From: Lepidostoma basale
Lineage: Eukaryota > Arthropoda > Insecta > Trichoptera > Lepidostomatidae
Assembly (NCBI GenBank): GCA_022606425.2
Contig: JAHDVF020000419.1
Coordinates: 1-64,000 of the forward strand
Direction: 5' to 3'
Length of the DNA stretch: 64,000 nucleotides
Program-made: the position numbers and the translations under genes
Notes under the pieces: generated by a model
Database searches by the model: none
The model's input: the letters and a program-made list of their open reading frames with translations, nothing else
Told to the model about the DNA's origin: nothing
Part shown: positions 31,022-41,876 of the stretch, piece after piece
Numbering within the stretch: position 1 is the stretch's first letter
Layout of the letters: every line of letters begins with the position of its first letter

Positions 31022-31305
31022 CCCTGTTTAGGTTCTTGTGGTCACTGGACACGCAACAGTCGCAAACATACTACACAAAATGACATGTAAAATGTAGATT
31101 ACTGTTCGATTCACTCCACTGTTTAATACAAATAATGAGTTACACAAATCAATACGTGTCCGGCTGTCGTTGTGAAAGTTTCTTGACGTTTACACGTTAA
31201 TTTCCATAGACGCGTTGTTTTAATTTATATTATATAATACTCGCCCCAGACTCATGCCAAGTTGAGGCAAGATGCCATATATTATGTGAGCAAACAAAAA
31301 AAAAA
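31022..31305 (-). promoter_or_regulatory. Upstream region of the 8-finger gene
   Basis: Matches 21532-21826 inverted: TGGCATGAGTCTGGGGC (31243-31259 on minus), TCTATGGAAA (31201-31210 on minus) and CGTGTCCAGTGACC near the ATG. Confidence 0.55.
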
Positions 31306-31932
31306 CAATCCCGTCTCGAGTCTAGTTTTATCAAGCCGTAAAGTTAAGATTCAAACTCTGCCATCGATCTGACTGTTGTCAAATATCAAACAATTTTGAT
31401 AAAAAATTGGTGACTTTTTCGAACCAATTAATTTAATAAACATGTTTGACATTATTTATAATTAAATGCATTACGCTTTTAATAAATATACTGTTGAAAA
31501 TGTTAAAATATTATGAATTTTGAGATTACAAAAAAAGATTATTTTGAACATTTTACAAATACCAAAGTTGTATACAAACTATATTATACAATTCAATGTG
31601 CGTTCAATACATTACTCGTACTTTTATAAAGTAAACACACTGAAGGAAATGCATATGAATACTTTACAAATGGTCCGGCACGAGGAGGGAGGCTAGACAG
31701 AGGACAATTGACATACTGCGGAAACACAAATGTATTATATTTAAATGTTTGTAACGCGTATGTAAGGAGAAATAATACGATCGTAGTCGTATTTTACATT
31801 CATTTCACATTTCTAATCTAAATAAAATACGAGATCACGGCACGAGGCACAAACTATCGGCCCAGAAGAGCTTAATATTGCAAATATTGTCCATGTGCTT
31901 ACGGCCTGGTAAATACTTTCAAGACGGCATTG
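31306..31932. mobile_element. hAT-like MITE copy
   Basis: 627 bp, reverse orientation of 20956-21531. Ends CAATCCCGTCTCGAG and CTTTCAAGACGGCATTG. Flank CCGGAGGGGTAGAA matches the flank of 20956, so both were copied with the surrounding duplication. Confidence 0.8.
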
Positions 31933-32230
31933 CCGGAGGGGTAGAAGCGAAAATGGCCCCCCACACATTTCTATCCTAACACACCTTTCTGGATTTCTCC
32001 ACATTCATACAACGAATCATAGACGCACTTCGTTCTTAACACGAACACACCTTTTAAAATTGGATGATTTGGTCACGTCATTGTTTCCTCGGCCTTCATT
32101 GACTCCGAACTCCATTCACTTGTTAACGTACACTTTCTTAACATCGTTCGACTCGCCGTTGGTATTTTGGTACGAAACTAGGGGCACTTGGGATACTTGT
32201 CCGCTGTCCAGTCCCTTATTGAATTCGTTT
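31933..32230 (-). repeat. Outer edge of the inverted duplication (right arm)
   Basis: Counterpart of 20640-20955: a LINE-K C-terminal remnant (31935-32110) and the coding remnant NTNGESNDVKKVYVNK (about 32125-32170). Confidence 0.65.
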
Positions 32231-32481
32231 TTCAAGTAAAAGTCATCTGAAACGGACGAGCGTACATTATTCAGCAAATCGGTAAAATATTATCGAATTG
32301 ATCTCAAATTCGAAGAAGAAGACGAAAAAGAAGTCCCGCGACACTGTTTTCTCTTGATGCACTTCTTCGATTCATTATTATTCACATACGTGTCAGGCAA
32401 GCACATATATTCATCCGACCCATTATGTGGACGACATTTTAGGGTTTTCTCGGTTTCACTCTGTTTTTTGCAACTAGGCAT
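32231..32481 (-). pseudogene. Unidentified short coding remnant
   Basis: ATG at 32481 opens MPSCKKQSETEKTLKCRPHN, through CLPDTYVNNNESKKCIKRKQ to GTSFSSSSSNLRSIR and a stop at 32290. The same frame continues past the stop as YFTDLLNNVRSSVSDDF and GLDSGQVSQVPLVSYQNTN, whose last part is conserved in the other arm of the duplication (20680-20755). Six Cys, Ser-rich patch. I do not recognise it; it may be a host gene remnant or the first frame of a retroelement. Confidence 0.3.
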
Positions 32482-32667
32482 TATTAGCTTAAATTTTTTA
32501 CCGTTCTTTCATATATACAAACCACCTTCATTCGACTTGTGCGCGCTGGTGGTCGCTCGCCGACGCTTGGCGTAGTGTGGACGCGGTGACAGATTGTCCA
32601 ATTATATCATACAAACCGCTGTAGGTCATCTCCCAAGACATATTATATTACTTTCTTGTTGATGTTC

Positions 32668-32718
32668 CAATACTGTCTCGAAATCATTGTTTACGGCAAT
32701 ACTTCCAAGACGGCATTG
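32668..32718. mobile_element. 51-bp minimal MITE (end joined to end)
   Basis: CAATACTGTCTCGAAATCATTG is joined almost directly to ACTTCCAAGACGGCATTG, the two ends of the 12439 family with essentially no interior. Confidence 0.6.
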
Positions 32719-32898
32719 ATAATGTTTGGCTGGTTCTATGACAACAACACCGTCATCGATATGGTCGATTCATGTATATATTTGGGGCACAAATTAGTAC
32801 TGAGTATAAAAAATCAAACCGCCGAAATCGACCGAAGAATTGATTTGGGTTGGGTTGCCTTCTGTAAATTAGATCATATTCTTTATACTCGGTTTTAA
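32719..32898 (+). pseudogene. Non-LTR retrotransposon RT thumb fragment
   Basis: VDSCIYLGHKLVLSIKNQTA then EIDRRIDLGWVAFCKL is the YLGxxI...EIxRRIxLGWAAF motif of insect LINE polyproteins. Very short and 5' truncated at the mini-MITE. Confidence 0.7.
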
Positions 32899-34248
32899 TT
32901 TAAATATTTTTTATCAGATGTACATCGTACGGGCTGACCTGGAATACTAGAACAGTCACGCGCGGGTTTGGGTGTATGGCGGGTCTTGTGCCACAGCATA
33001 TAGCTACGAGTCAGATTTCAATGTGTTAGTTATCTTTAGGGTGCCCATATATTATGAACGAGAAGAGACAGCAAGAAAGTGTTTTCTTTCTTTCTTAATT
33101 GTCAAGTTCGTGATGTATTGCTGGAAAGTATGTGATTTGAAAAAAGTGTAATTTAACAGTTTTCGTATTTATAAACACGAGTGTGTTAATTTTTGAGAAA
33201 ATTTAAAGCATTAACGAATTGGATTTCCATTCCGTCCAAGACGTTTTTTATGAATTAAAAAAATAATTGTTAGTTAATTTTTCTCTATATGTTTCAAATT
33301 CACTTTGTCATTAGAAAAACGCTATAAACGGTATGAAAAATAATGTAATAGTATCAACATGTTTCGAAGGCTATATATAGGTATAAAACCTTATAAAAAA
33401 TTGTAGAGATAAATAAAGTAAGAAGTGGAAAACGTAATGTTTTAATTGATTAAAAATTTGATGACTGTATTATTTCAATAATATAAATTTTACTAATTGA
33501 TGATGATGATGAGATTGAAAGATTATTCGTAAATTTTTTTCTTAGTATTTGGAATTTCTTGGTAGAAGTTAATTGTAAATAACGAAAATAAAAACATTAA
33601 GACTAACCGGATGACATTTCTTGGGTAATGTTCTCTTGACTCCTAATACAAAAATGTACAACATCCTAATACAAGTGTTGGAATTTTACATAAATCACAA
33701 CGACCGAAACAAGTCCAAACACGAACAACGTGTAGTCACCTTCCTGTATGTTGACACAGTCGGTGCCATCTTGACATTATATTATTGACATTATGTTATT
33801 ACGTCAAGATAGCACTGACACAGTGCCGCTGCAATTGTGTGTGTGAACGCGGTAATAATTTCGTAGTGTTTATTTAAATATTCTATAATTAATTACCAAA
33901 ATAGTAACATGATATTCAAAGGACTCGTTATTTTAGTGTGAATAACATTCTCGGATCTTGTAAAAGAATTTTATGATAATGCATTTCGTTGATTAGATAT
34001 GAGTGTTTATTTTTGTGGATGCTGCGAATATGGTATTTTTTATATATATAAACTCTTTAAAAAAACATGTTTAAGTATCGAATGTACACCTTTTGTTATT
34101 TTTAAAGATAGATTATATGTTAATAGTTCATTTGGCATTTATATTTTTCATTGAAGGTCTTATTTTACTCATAATTAAATATTGTATGAGAGCCTTCCCA
34201 ATGTCGAAATTTTCACCGTTCTAGGAGAGTTAATATATATTTAATTTA
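32899..34248. other. AT-rich non-coding stretch
   Basis: No open frame or recognisable element. The only structure seen is an imperfect palindrome, GTCGGTGCCATCTTGAC (33759-33775) against GTCAAGATAGCACTGAC (33803-33819). Confidence 0.4.
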
Positions 34249-34251
34249 TTA

Positions 34252-35094
34252 GGGTAAGAGTTCGGCCACACCGAAGTGCCTAGGTCGGCGGCTTAATTTG
34301 ACCTGCCACCTATAACGCCCGGCGATTTTAGCGCCGCGGTGTTCTTTTATGGTACTAACCCCAATTGTCTATGAAATATCGTTTGATTTCTGAACTGTCA
34401 AATTTTGACGTATATTGCAAACTAGCTCGAGACAAAGAATGCCACTGACTAAAGTAATAAAAAGCTAAAATTTCGAAAATCACAAATTCGAACATGCTGG
34501 GTGCATGAAATAAATATGACAAGATATTTCTTGTCATTTCTTGTAATGGAGAATTTCAACTATTCTATAAAGAACTTCGCAAATGTGATAAAAAAAGGTA
34601 TTTAAAAAGGAAGCAGGACACATTCGATTTACTGTTAGGGAGTCACTACAAAAGCAGGATACACATTTCCGGTGTTCTATAACACCAGAGGAACAACTTG
34701 TTGTAACATTGAGGTTAATTGAAACAAATTTATTTACTGTATATTATTTTTATTTTGATAATTTTACAAAACCTGTAAATAAAAACAATGTATACAAAAA
34801 AAAAATACAAATTTTGGAAATTATTATCGCTTTTAAACTGCGGACGATACGTGTAATCCCGAAAATCAGCCGATGACAGGAGCAAAAGAGCACGAGGTTG
34901 ATAATTGCGTAGATTATTGCATAGATAATTGTGATTAGTACCATAAAGCTCGGCAAGCGTTTCGGAAAGCAGGCGGCTTGTGATCGCCCGCTTGCGCGAG
35001 CCTTATAGTGTGGCAGGTCCCATAGTATGCCATACGTTGGTTGGCCAGGCGTCCCCCTAGCCACCGACCTAGGCACTTTGGTGTGGCCGCACCC
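34252..35094 (+). mobile_element. PIF/Harbinger deletion derivative with TTA target duplication
   Basis: TTA at 34249-34251 and 35095-35097. Terminal inverted repeats of about 40 bp (GGCCACACCGAAGTGCCTAG on the left; GGCCACACCAAAGTGCCTAG read inward on the right). The interior carries a transposase N-terminal remnant in two frames: ELRKCDKKRYLKRKQDTFDL, then RESLQKQDTHFRCSITPEEQ and LVVTLRLIET, typical of Harbinger transposases. The catalytic part is deleted. Confidence 0.8.
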
Positions 35095-35097
35095 TTA

Positions 35098-35795
35098 GGG
35101 TTTTCAGAGATACCCGGGTCCTTAGAACTCCGTACAACTCCTTAGTCAGAAGCAGACTCGAGGGAGGTGCCGTGATATGGAGTCCTCATGAGGCTCAGTA
35201 TTCTCTCATGTTGGAGAGGGTTCAAAAGAAATTCTTGAGAGCCCTCTACATGAGAGAGTACGGGGTATATCCTTGGCTCTATCCAACGGCATTTCTCTTG
35301 GGTATGCTGGGGTATAACTCCCTCCAACTGAGGAGGGAAGGATTACTCTCAACACATTTTTTCAAACTGATTCGGGGCTCTATTGAGAACCCCTATATTC
35401 TGGAGCAAATAGGTCTTTTTGTTCCTGATAACTACCTGCCACAGCGCCGACATCAATTGTTCTTTACTCCGTCACGCAGAACCAACCTGCCATTGGTGTT
35501 GCCAGTAGGAAGAGAAATTCGGACGCTGAATCTAATCATCTCGGATTTGGACATTTTCAGTGTCAGTGAGGCAGTATTCACAAAAAAAATATTGTAAATT
35601 CTGGAAAGAGTACTGCCTCACTGACGTCGACATATTTGGATTCCTTCTGATATGTATGATTTTTTTGGTCTAATGTTGTTTTGTTTTATTTTATCTTTAT
35701 AACACCATTTTGTGTCCAAATGAGTCGCCTAAATGTCTTATCGTTTGTAATGTCTCATTTGTGTATAATGTATAAATAAATAAATTATATTTATT
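35098..35795 (+). pseudogene. LINE-J2 retrotransposon C-terminal copy
   Basis: 5' truncated exactly next to the Harbinger element. Codes EGGAVIWSPHEAQYSLMLER, MREYGVYPWLYPTAFLLGML, LFVPDNYLPQRRHQLFFTP, LIISDLDIFSVSEAVF, then a TAA where copy 49457 has CAA. 3' UTR of about 190 bp ending in (AAAT)n. Sister subfamily of LINE-J with a different tail. Confidence 0.85.
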
Positions 35796-35814
35796 CTCTT
35801 ATTCTCAAATAAAA

Positions 35815-37400
35815 GTAACACTCTAATAAAGTGCAGGAACAAAAAATAAATTTAAAAGGGTCCTTTTAGAAAATTGAAAATTTTAAAAAGTTTCCATTCT
35901 AAAAAGTCCCTTAATTTTAAAAAGCCTCACTTTTAAATAAATCCATTTTTAAAGTTGAAGTATAAAAAGTGTCCATTAATAAAAGTGTCTCTTTGAATTT
36001 TTCTCTTAAAAAGTGTCAATAATACAAAATCATATTTGTCACAGTTAATTGCATCAATTTTAAAAAGGGTCATTTTTAAAAACGTCACTATTAAATTGTT
36101 AACATGAAAGAGCGTCAATTTTTAAAAGTCTAAGGTCAAATAGATAAATTTAAAATAGTCCTTTTAAAAAATAGAATTTTTTTTATAATTACTTTTTAAA
36201 AAGTCCCTTATTTTTAAAAAGTGTTAATTTTACAAAAGTAGCTCTGAAAGGTAACATAAAAATGTTAATTTAAAAAAGTGACACTGAAATAAAGTTCAAG
36301 GCAAAAAGATAAATTTAAAGTAGTCATTTTAGAAAATAATCAACTTTTAATTTTTCCATTTTTAAAAGTCCCTTTCTTTTAAAAAGTCGCAATTTTAAAT
36401 AAGCGGCTTTTAAAAGGTGCCTCTTTTATGTTACTCTTTAAAAGTTACACTGAAATAAAGTGCAAGGTCATAGAGATAAATTTAAAAAAGGTGTTTTAGA
36501 AAATTGACAACTTTAAAGTGTTCCATTTTAAAAAGTCCCTCAATGTCAAAACGTGTTTATTTTAAATATGTCGCTTTTAAAAAGTGTCTCTTTTATGTTA
36601 CTCAAAATAAGTTACACTGAAATAAAGTGCAAGGTCTAAAAGATAAATTTAAAATGAACCTCTTAGAAAATAGTCAATTTTAAAAAGGTTCCATTTGAAA
36701 AAGTTCCTTAATTTTAAAAAGCTTCAGTTTTAAATAAGTCCCTTTTAAAAGTTTGAGTTTTAAAAAGTGACCATTAATAAAAGTGTCTCTTTGAATGTTT
36801 CTCTTAAAAAGTGTCAATAATATAAAATCATATGTGTCACAGTAAATTGGAAAAAATTAAAAAGCCTCACCATTAAAAAGGGTTATTTTGAAAAAAACGT
36901 CCCTATTTAAGTGTTAACATTAAAGATGGTCAATTATAAAAAGTGCATCTTTTATGTTACGTTTAAAAATTTACACTGAAATAAAGTGCAAGGTCAGAAA
37001 GATAAATTTAAAAGAGTCCTATTAAAAAATTTACAATTTTTGAAAGGTTCCATTTTAAAAAGTCCCTTATTTTTTAATATTGTAAATTTAAAAAAAGTCG
37101 CTTTTAAAAGGTAACATTAAAATGTTACTCTTAAAAAGTGACACTGAAATAAAGTGCAAGGTCAAAAATATAAATTTAATGGAGTCATTTTTGAAAATTA
37201 TCAATTTTTAATTGTTGCATTTTAAAAAGTCCCTTTATTTAAAAAAGTGTCAATTTGAAATAAGTGGCTTTTAAAAACTGCCACTTTTATGTTACTCTTA
37301 AAAAGTTACAGTGAAATAAAGTGCAAGGTCATAGAAATAAATTTTAAAAAGTCAATTTAGAAAATTGACAAATTTAAAGTGTTCCATTTTAAAAAGTCCC
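35815..37400. repeat. Satellite array, unit about 165 bp
   Basis: AATAAAGTGCAAGGTC and the following GATAAATTTAAAA recur at about 36135, 36292, 36453, 36622, 36982, 37148 and 37317 (spacing 157-169, one gap of two units). Each unit is built of diverged TTTTAAAAAGTC sub-repeats. About nine to ten units, each notably diverged. No coding. Confidence 0.85.
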
Positions 37401-37403
37401 TTA

Positions 37404-37985
37404 ACATATTACACTACTCCCGCTTGACGCGTCTCTGGCCTTAAGACCTAGGGGGTGTGAAAAAATTAGTGTTAAAAAAGTAGTTTAATTTATGTCACGA
37501 AACAAATAATACACAGTTATTGTTTTGTTTTTTCACGTTTTGACTTTATTTGGCAAAAAATAGACAAATACATATTTATTGCAGACAAGTTATCGCGATA
37601 CTTGTTGAACTCGTCCCACAAATCGTGCTTTGCGGTGACCGTCATTATCTGGACTGGTTCATACAAAATCAACGACCAAAAAATAATCGTTAGTTTAATA
37701 TTAATCTAATTAAAAATCTAAGTTTTTTTTCATTATTTATTAAATAAACAAAATGACGGCCTTTCTTTTTGTTAATAAAAATATATTTTGAATTAAATAT
37801 AAAATCATATTAATTTGAACCAGTATTTAAAGGTTTTCAAGAAGCTGTATACTCGTATGTCTCATTCAAATCAACATAGCGGGTATTTTAATTACAGCAG
37901 TCACCACCTTTAAAAACACAATTTCGAGAAAAACTAATTTAAATTTATACACTCGATTCAGCTGTAGAAATACTATTTCGATTAT
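37404..37985. repeat. Dispersed repeat of about 580 bp, inverted copy at 50880-51500
   Basis: Left edge CTACTCCCGCTTGACGCGTC, interior CAAATCGTGCTTTGCGGTGA, right edge CTGTAGAAATACTATTTCG; all recur inverted at 50880-51500. No coding. Mobile class unknown. Confidence 0.75.
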
Positions 37986-39099
37986 GTAACAACTTACACA
38001 GAGTCATTTATTTCATATGTCATCCTCCTCTCAAACAGAACAGGCAGAGAAATAAAGCGCGGGAAAAGAGCGTCAACGATCACCGAAGATCGGGGGAAGG
38101 CGATCCAAGGTGTCCTATGGACGCTCCGGCCTCTTTCATCGCCGTGCACCTGACCTACCTTCCGGATCCTCGCCGAGTCCTCTCGTGCATCAGCCGCTCC
38201 AGGGTCCTCGGGAGAATAGCTCACCAGAAGGGAGGTCCAGCGATGCCGTCAGTCGGGGAAGGTAGACAAACCGGAATGCGCAAATAAAAGCGTGGCTTGT
38301 CAATTTTAAACATATAAATTTATTTAAAAATAAAAGGACTTACCCTAAATATACGAGTAATTATCCTTATGGTGGCCACCTACTTATAAACTAATTAGCC
38401 TAAAGAACGCTTAAAACTAACTATAACTAAAATACGCGACACGGGTGTTTCGCCGAGCGCGGCTCCAGCTGAGAGGGCGAGCCTGCGCGAAGGGCGGGAA
38501 GAACCATGTTCAGCAGCAGGATGTGGGGTGAACCAGCCACGGCTCTCTCGTTCTCTGACGGGGGCGGCGGTCTATCCTCTCTCCGCGGAATGGAAGGCGG
38601 CTGAGGGCGGCGACATCATTTAGTGGACCGGCCCCGACTCTCTCTCACTCCTCCGAGGCTCTTAGCTTCTCGGGGGCGGGGGCGGTGACCGGTCCTTCAT
38701 CTTGGCGGGGGCGCATGTGACGCACAATATTTCGTGCGCGCCCATTTTGGCGCGCTTTCGGCTTGGCGCGAAAGAGTCTTTAATGTTCACATTTTTATCA
38801 CACTTATCACATATTGTTCACCAAATTGTGTCAAATTCATACTATCCTGTGGCGATTCCGTTCATTCAGGAACTTGCATTGCGGGGGATGTGAGAGGGGA
38901 AGAGTCTCCGAGGGGTAGAGAGTCTTTTGTCCCTTCGAGCGAGGAGCTTGTAGCCTTCTAGGAATTACTACCTAGATAAGCCGCTCGTGAAGCACTTTGG
39001 GTCTTTTGAGATACTTTTAACGAAATTGCAACGCAAGCTCGTTTGAAAAAAATATTTTGAAATGGTATAATTTTTGTCACAGAATAATTTCATAACACA
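37986..39099. other. GC-rich unassigned region
   Basis: 38030-38270 and 38450-38780 are far richer in G+C and CpG than their surroundings (GGGGGCGGGGGCGGTGACCG at 38673-38692; GCGCGCCCATTTTGGCGCGC). No convincing frame. It could be the promoter/first exon of a host gene or a non-coding part of an LTR element. Confidence 0.3.
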
Positions 39100-39506
39100 T
39101 ATAATAGTTCTTCAGCATAGCGAAAGGCCATGACACAGGGAGGGGACCCTGCGCACCCTGGAAGTGCTCAATGTTATTCAGTATATCTACAGTTTAAAAT
39201 CAGAGTGATTTTTAAAATCTGAATTTGTATTAAGCGGTTTGTAGCATGTTTTAATATCTAAATGAAATAATTTCTTTATAAGTTTGATTTTGTTTTTAAC
39301 TGTGTGATGTATAATATTTTAAACGACCAATGAGTAAGCTAAAGTCATTTAATGCCGATTTTCGTTTAAACAGTTTGATGCACTAGAAAATGCGTTTTTA
39401 AAACTAATATTGATTTTAATGTTTTATTTGAACATCGCACATTAACAAAGCTGTACATGCGAATGAGTAATAAAACGCTATTTTAATTCTTTGTTTTAAA
39501 TGGTTT
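39100..39506 (-). pseudogene. Relic fingers downstream of the 11-finger gene
   Basis: Degenerate minus-strand finger repeats (TTTAATGCCGATTTTCGTTT, TTTGAACATCGCACATT and similar on plus) that once continued the array at 40494; a LINE now separates them. The same decayed tail follows the paralogue at 48487-48900, ending at the shared block GGAAGTGCTCAATGTTATTC. Confidence 0.75.
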
Positions 39507-39527
39507 ATTGCAAGTTGAACATTAACA

Positions 39528-40478
39528 ACAAGAGTAAAAAGTCCCGCAGGCATCAGCGAACCATTTGCGGTGGAGGTCGGAGTCCATCAGGGTTCAGCCC
39601 TGAGCCCTTTCCTTTTTAACATAGTTATGGACTACCTGACCAGGAATATACAGCAGTCTGTACCGTGGTGCATTCTCTATGCAGACGACATAGTTTTGAT
39701 TGCGGACTCGGCAGAACAATTGCAAGTTACATTGAATGAGTGGGCAGATGCCTTAGAGTGTAATGGACTACGCATTAGCAGGAGTAAAACCGAATATTTA
39801 GAATGTGAATATGAGGACATCGCTACAGATTTGGCTCATGAAAACACAATTCACATTGGCAATACTCCAGTTAACAAGGTGTCCCAATTCAAGTATCTCG
39901 GGTCGGTCATTACTGCGGATGCCAACGTTGACACTGATGTCAAACACAGGACAAACACCGCCTGGCTCAAGTGGAGGTCTCTATCAGGTGTCCTGTGTGA
40001 TCCAAAAATTCCAATCAGAACTAAGGGCAGAGTCTACAAGACTGCAGTGAGGCCCGCCATGCTATATGGAGCAGAGTGCTGGACCAACAAAAAATTCCAC
40101 GAAAGTCGAGTCCACGCTGCCGAGATGAAAATGTTGAGGTGGGCTGGAGGCGTCACAAGGCTGGACCACGTTAGGAACGAATATGTGAGGGGTAGCTTTA
40201 AGGTTGCCCCAATAACGGAAAAATTAAGAGAATCTCGACTCCGGTGGTACGGTCATGTGATGCGAAGAGACAGCGAGCACATTGTCCAAAAAGCCCTCAG
40301 CATTCCCACAAAACCAAGAAGAAGAGGTCGCCCAATGGCAACATGGTGGGCCAACATGGAAAAGGAGCTCCAACACGAGAACCTGACAGTGGAAATGAGT
40401 GAAAATAGGAAAGTTTGGCGTTTTCGTACGAGGAGGGCCGACCCCAGATGATAGGAAATGGCAAAGAGAAAGAAGAAG
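39528..40478 (+). pseudogene. RTE-like non-LTR retrotransposon with 21-bp target duplication
   Basis: 293-residue open frame: VGVHQGSALSPFLFNIVMD, CILYADDIVLIADSAEQL (catalytic YADD), VSQFKYLGSVITADANVD, RPAMLYGAECW, RLRWYGHVMRRD, PRRRGRPMATWWANME. Ends in AAAGAGAAAGAAGAAGA. 5' truncated, lacking endonuclease and the first RT motifs. ATTGCAAGTTGAACATTAACA at 39507-39527 is repeated with one change at 40479-40499, proving target-primed insertion into the zinc-finger 3' end. The open frame is unbroken, so the insertion looks recent. Confidence 0.93.
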
Positions 40479-40493
40479 ATTGCAAGTTGAGCA

Positions 40494-41876
40494 TTAACAT
40501 AGATTTACATCTGAATGAGCAGGCAAATGTCTTTTTAAATCTGATTTTCTTTTAAATTGTGTTTTACATGTTGAACATTTAAAAAGTTTTACATCTGAAT
40601 GAGTATGATAATGTTCTTTTAAGTCAGATTTGGTTTTAAACGATTTGTTGCATATTGAACATTCATATGGTCTCACATCTGAATGAATAAGCATATGATG
40701 TTTTAAATGTGATTTTAATTTAAACGGTTTGTAGCACGTTGAGCATTCAAAATGTTTAACATCAGAATGAGTATGACAATGTCCTTTTAAGTAAGATTTG
40801 GTTTTAAACGATTTGTTGCACATTGAACATTCAAACAGTCTTACATCTGAATGAGTATGCATATGAGATTTCAAATGTGATTTTAAAATAAAAGGTTTGT
40901 TGCACGTTGAACATTCAAATGGTCTTACATCCGAATGAGCAAGAAAATGAGTTTTTAATTTTGATTTTGTTTTATACGACTTATAGCAAACTGAACATTC
41001 AAACAGTCTTACATCTGAATGAGTAAGCATATGAGATTTCAATTGTGATTTTAATTTAAAAGGTTTGTTGCACGTTGAACATTCAAACAGTTTGACATTA
41101 GAATGAGTCATAAAATGTAGTTTTAACTCATTTTTAGTTTTAAAGCATTTGTTGCACGTTGAACAATCAAACAGTTTTAAATCAGAATGAGTTATAAAAT
41201 GTTGTTTTAAGTCTCCTTTAGTTTTAAACGATTTGTTGCACGTGGAACATTCAAATGTTCTTACATCCGAATGAGAAAGCAAATGAGATTTTAGTTGTGA
41301 TTTAAATTTATACGATTTAAAGCAAATTGAACATTCCAATAATTTTAGATCCAAATGAGTAGTACAATGTTTTTTTAACTCTAATTTTGTTTTAAACCGT
41401 TCGCTACAGGTTAAACATTTAAATGGCTTTACATCTGAATGATTAGGCCAATTACTATGTAATTCTACCTGTATTTCGAACGGTTTGGTTTCAGACACTT
41501 GTAATTCTTCTGGATCTTGCTTCACAATACTGTATGACACATCTATATCTAAAGCGAACGTGTCGTCGCGTATACAATTGTTTTCGCCATCCGGAAACTT
41601 AATCTTAACATTATTGGGGTCCATCGAATCATTTTCTATATCTTCGTTATTCACATCACCCTCTTTAAAATCGGTTTCATTACTGAGAGACTCAACCTTG
41701 ACAATTGTGATATTCATCGAACTCGTTTCTAGATTTAGTCGCTCCGAAATGTTATCGCCGTCTCTGTTGACTTCCCAGGTAGCCGGTTCAGGCTCAGACT
41801 TAACACGAGGCAATAACACACCCTCCGATTGTTCCGAACTCTCCCTCTCGGTGCTCCCAGATACGTAGTCCTCCAT
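40494..41876 (-). CDS. C2H2 zinc-finger protein, 11 fingers (MED subfamily)
   Basis: 460 residues from the ATG at 41876 (MEDYVSGSTERESSEQ); an open frame extends upstream, but this start matches paralogues and the AGGATGG context. The N-terminal region of about 155 residues has VKSEPEPATWE, VKVES, VKIKFPDG and VKQDPEE. Eleven fingers; number 2 and 6 have Tyr in place of the core Phe (FKSYKFK, YKSYKTK). Linkers HSDVRLF/RPF. The stop TAA at 40494-40496 lies inside the right-hand target duplication of the RTE-like insertion; the paralogue at 47110 stops at nearly the same place, so the stop predates the insertion. Confidence 0.9.
   Translation of the reverse strand: MEDYVSGSTERESSEQSEGVLLPRVKSEPEPATWEVNRDGDNISERLNLETSSMNITIVKVESLSNETDFKEGDVNNEDIENDSMDPNNVKIKFPDGENNCIRDDTFALDIDVSYSIVKQDPEELQVSETKPFEIQVELHSNWPNHSDVKPFKCLTCSERFKTKLELKKHCTTHLDLKLLECSICFKSYKFKSQLKSHLLSHSDVRTFECSTCNKSFKTKGDLKQHFITHSDLKLFDCSTCNKCFKTKNELKLHFMTHSNVKLFECSTCNKPFKLKSQLKSHMLTHSDVRLFECSVCYKSYKTKSKLKTHFLAHSDVRPFECSTCNKPFILKSHLKSHMHTHSDVRLFECSMCNKSFKTKSYLKGHCHTHSDVKHFECSTCYKPFKLKSHLKHHMLIHSDVRPYECSICNKSFKTKSDLKEHYHTHSDVKLFKCSTCKTQFKRKSDLKRHLPAHSDVNLC

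Noticed and set aside
29825..31031. Plus-strand frames opposite the acidic N-terminal regions (also at 12 kb, 22 kb and 41.5 kb)
   Set aside because: They recur at every paralogue only because the N-terminal region is conserved on the other strand.
35815..37400. A CRISPR-like array
   Set aside because: Units of about 165 bp are diverged throughout, with no short exact repeat separated by unique spacers; this is satellite DNA.
37986..38780. An rRNA or tRNA gene in the GC-rich block
   Set aside because: I could find no conserved rRNA segments and no cloverleaf with T-loop GGTTCRANNCC; it is only compositionally unusual.
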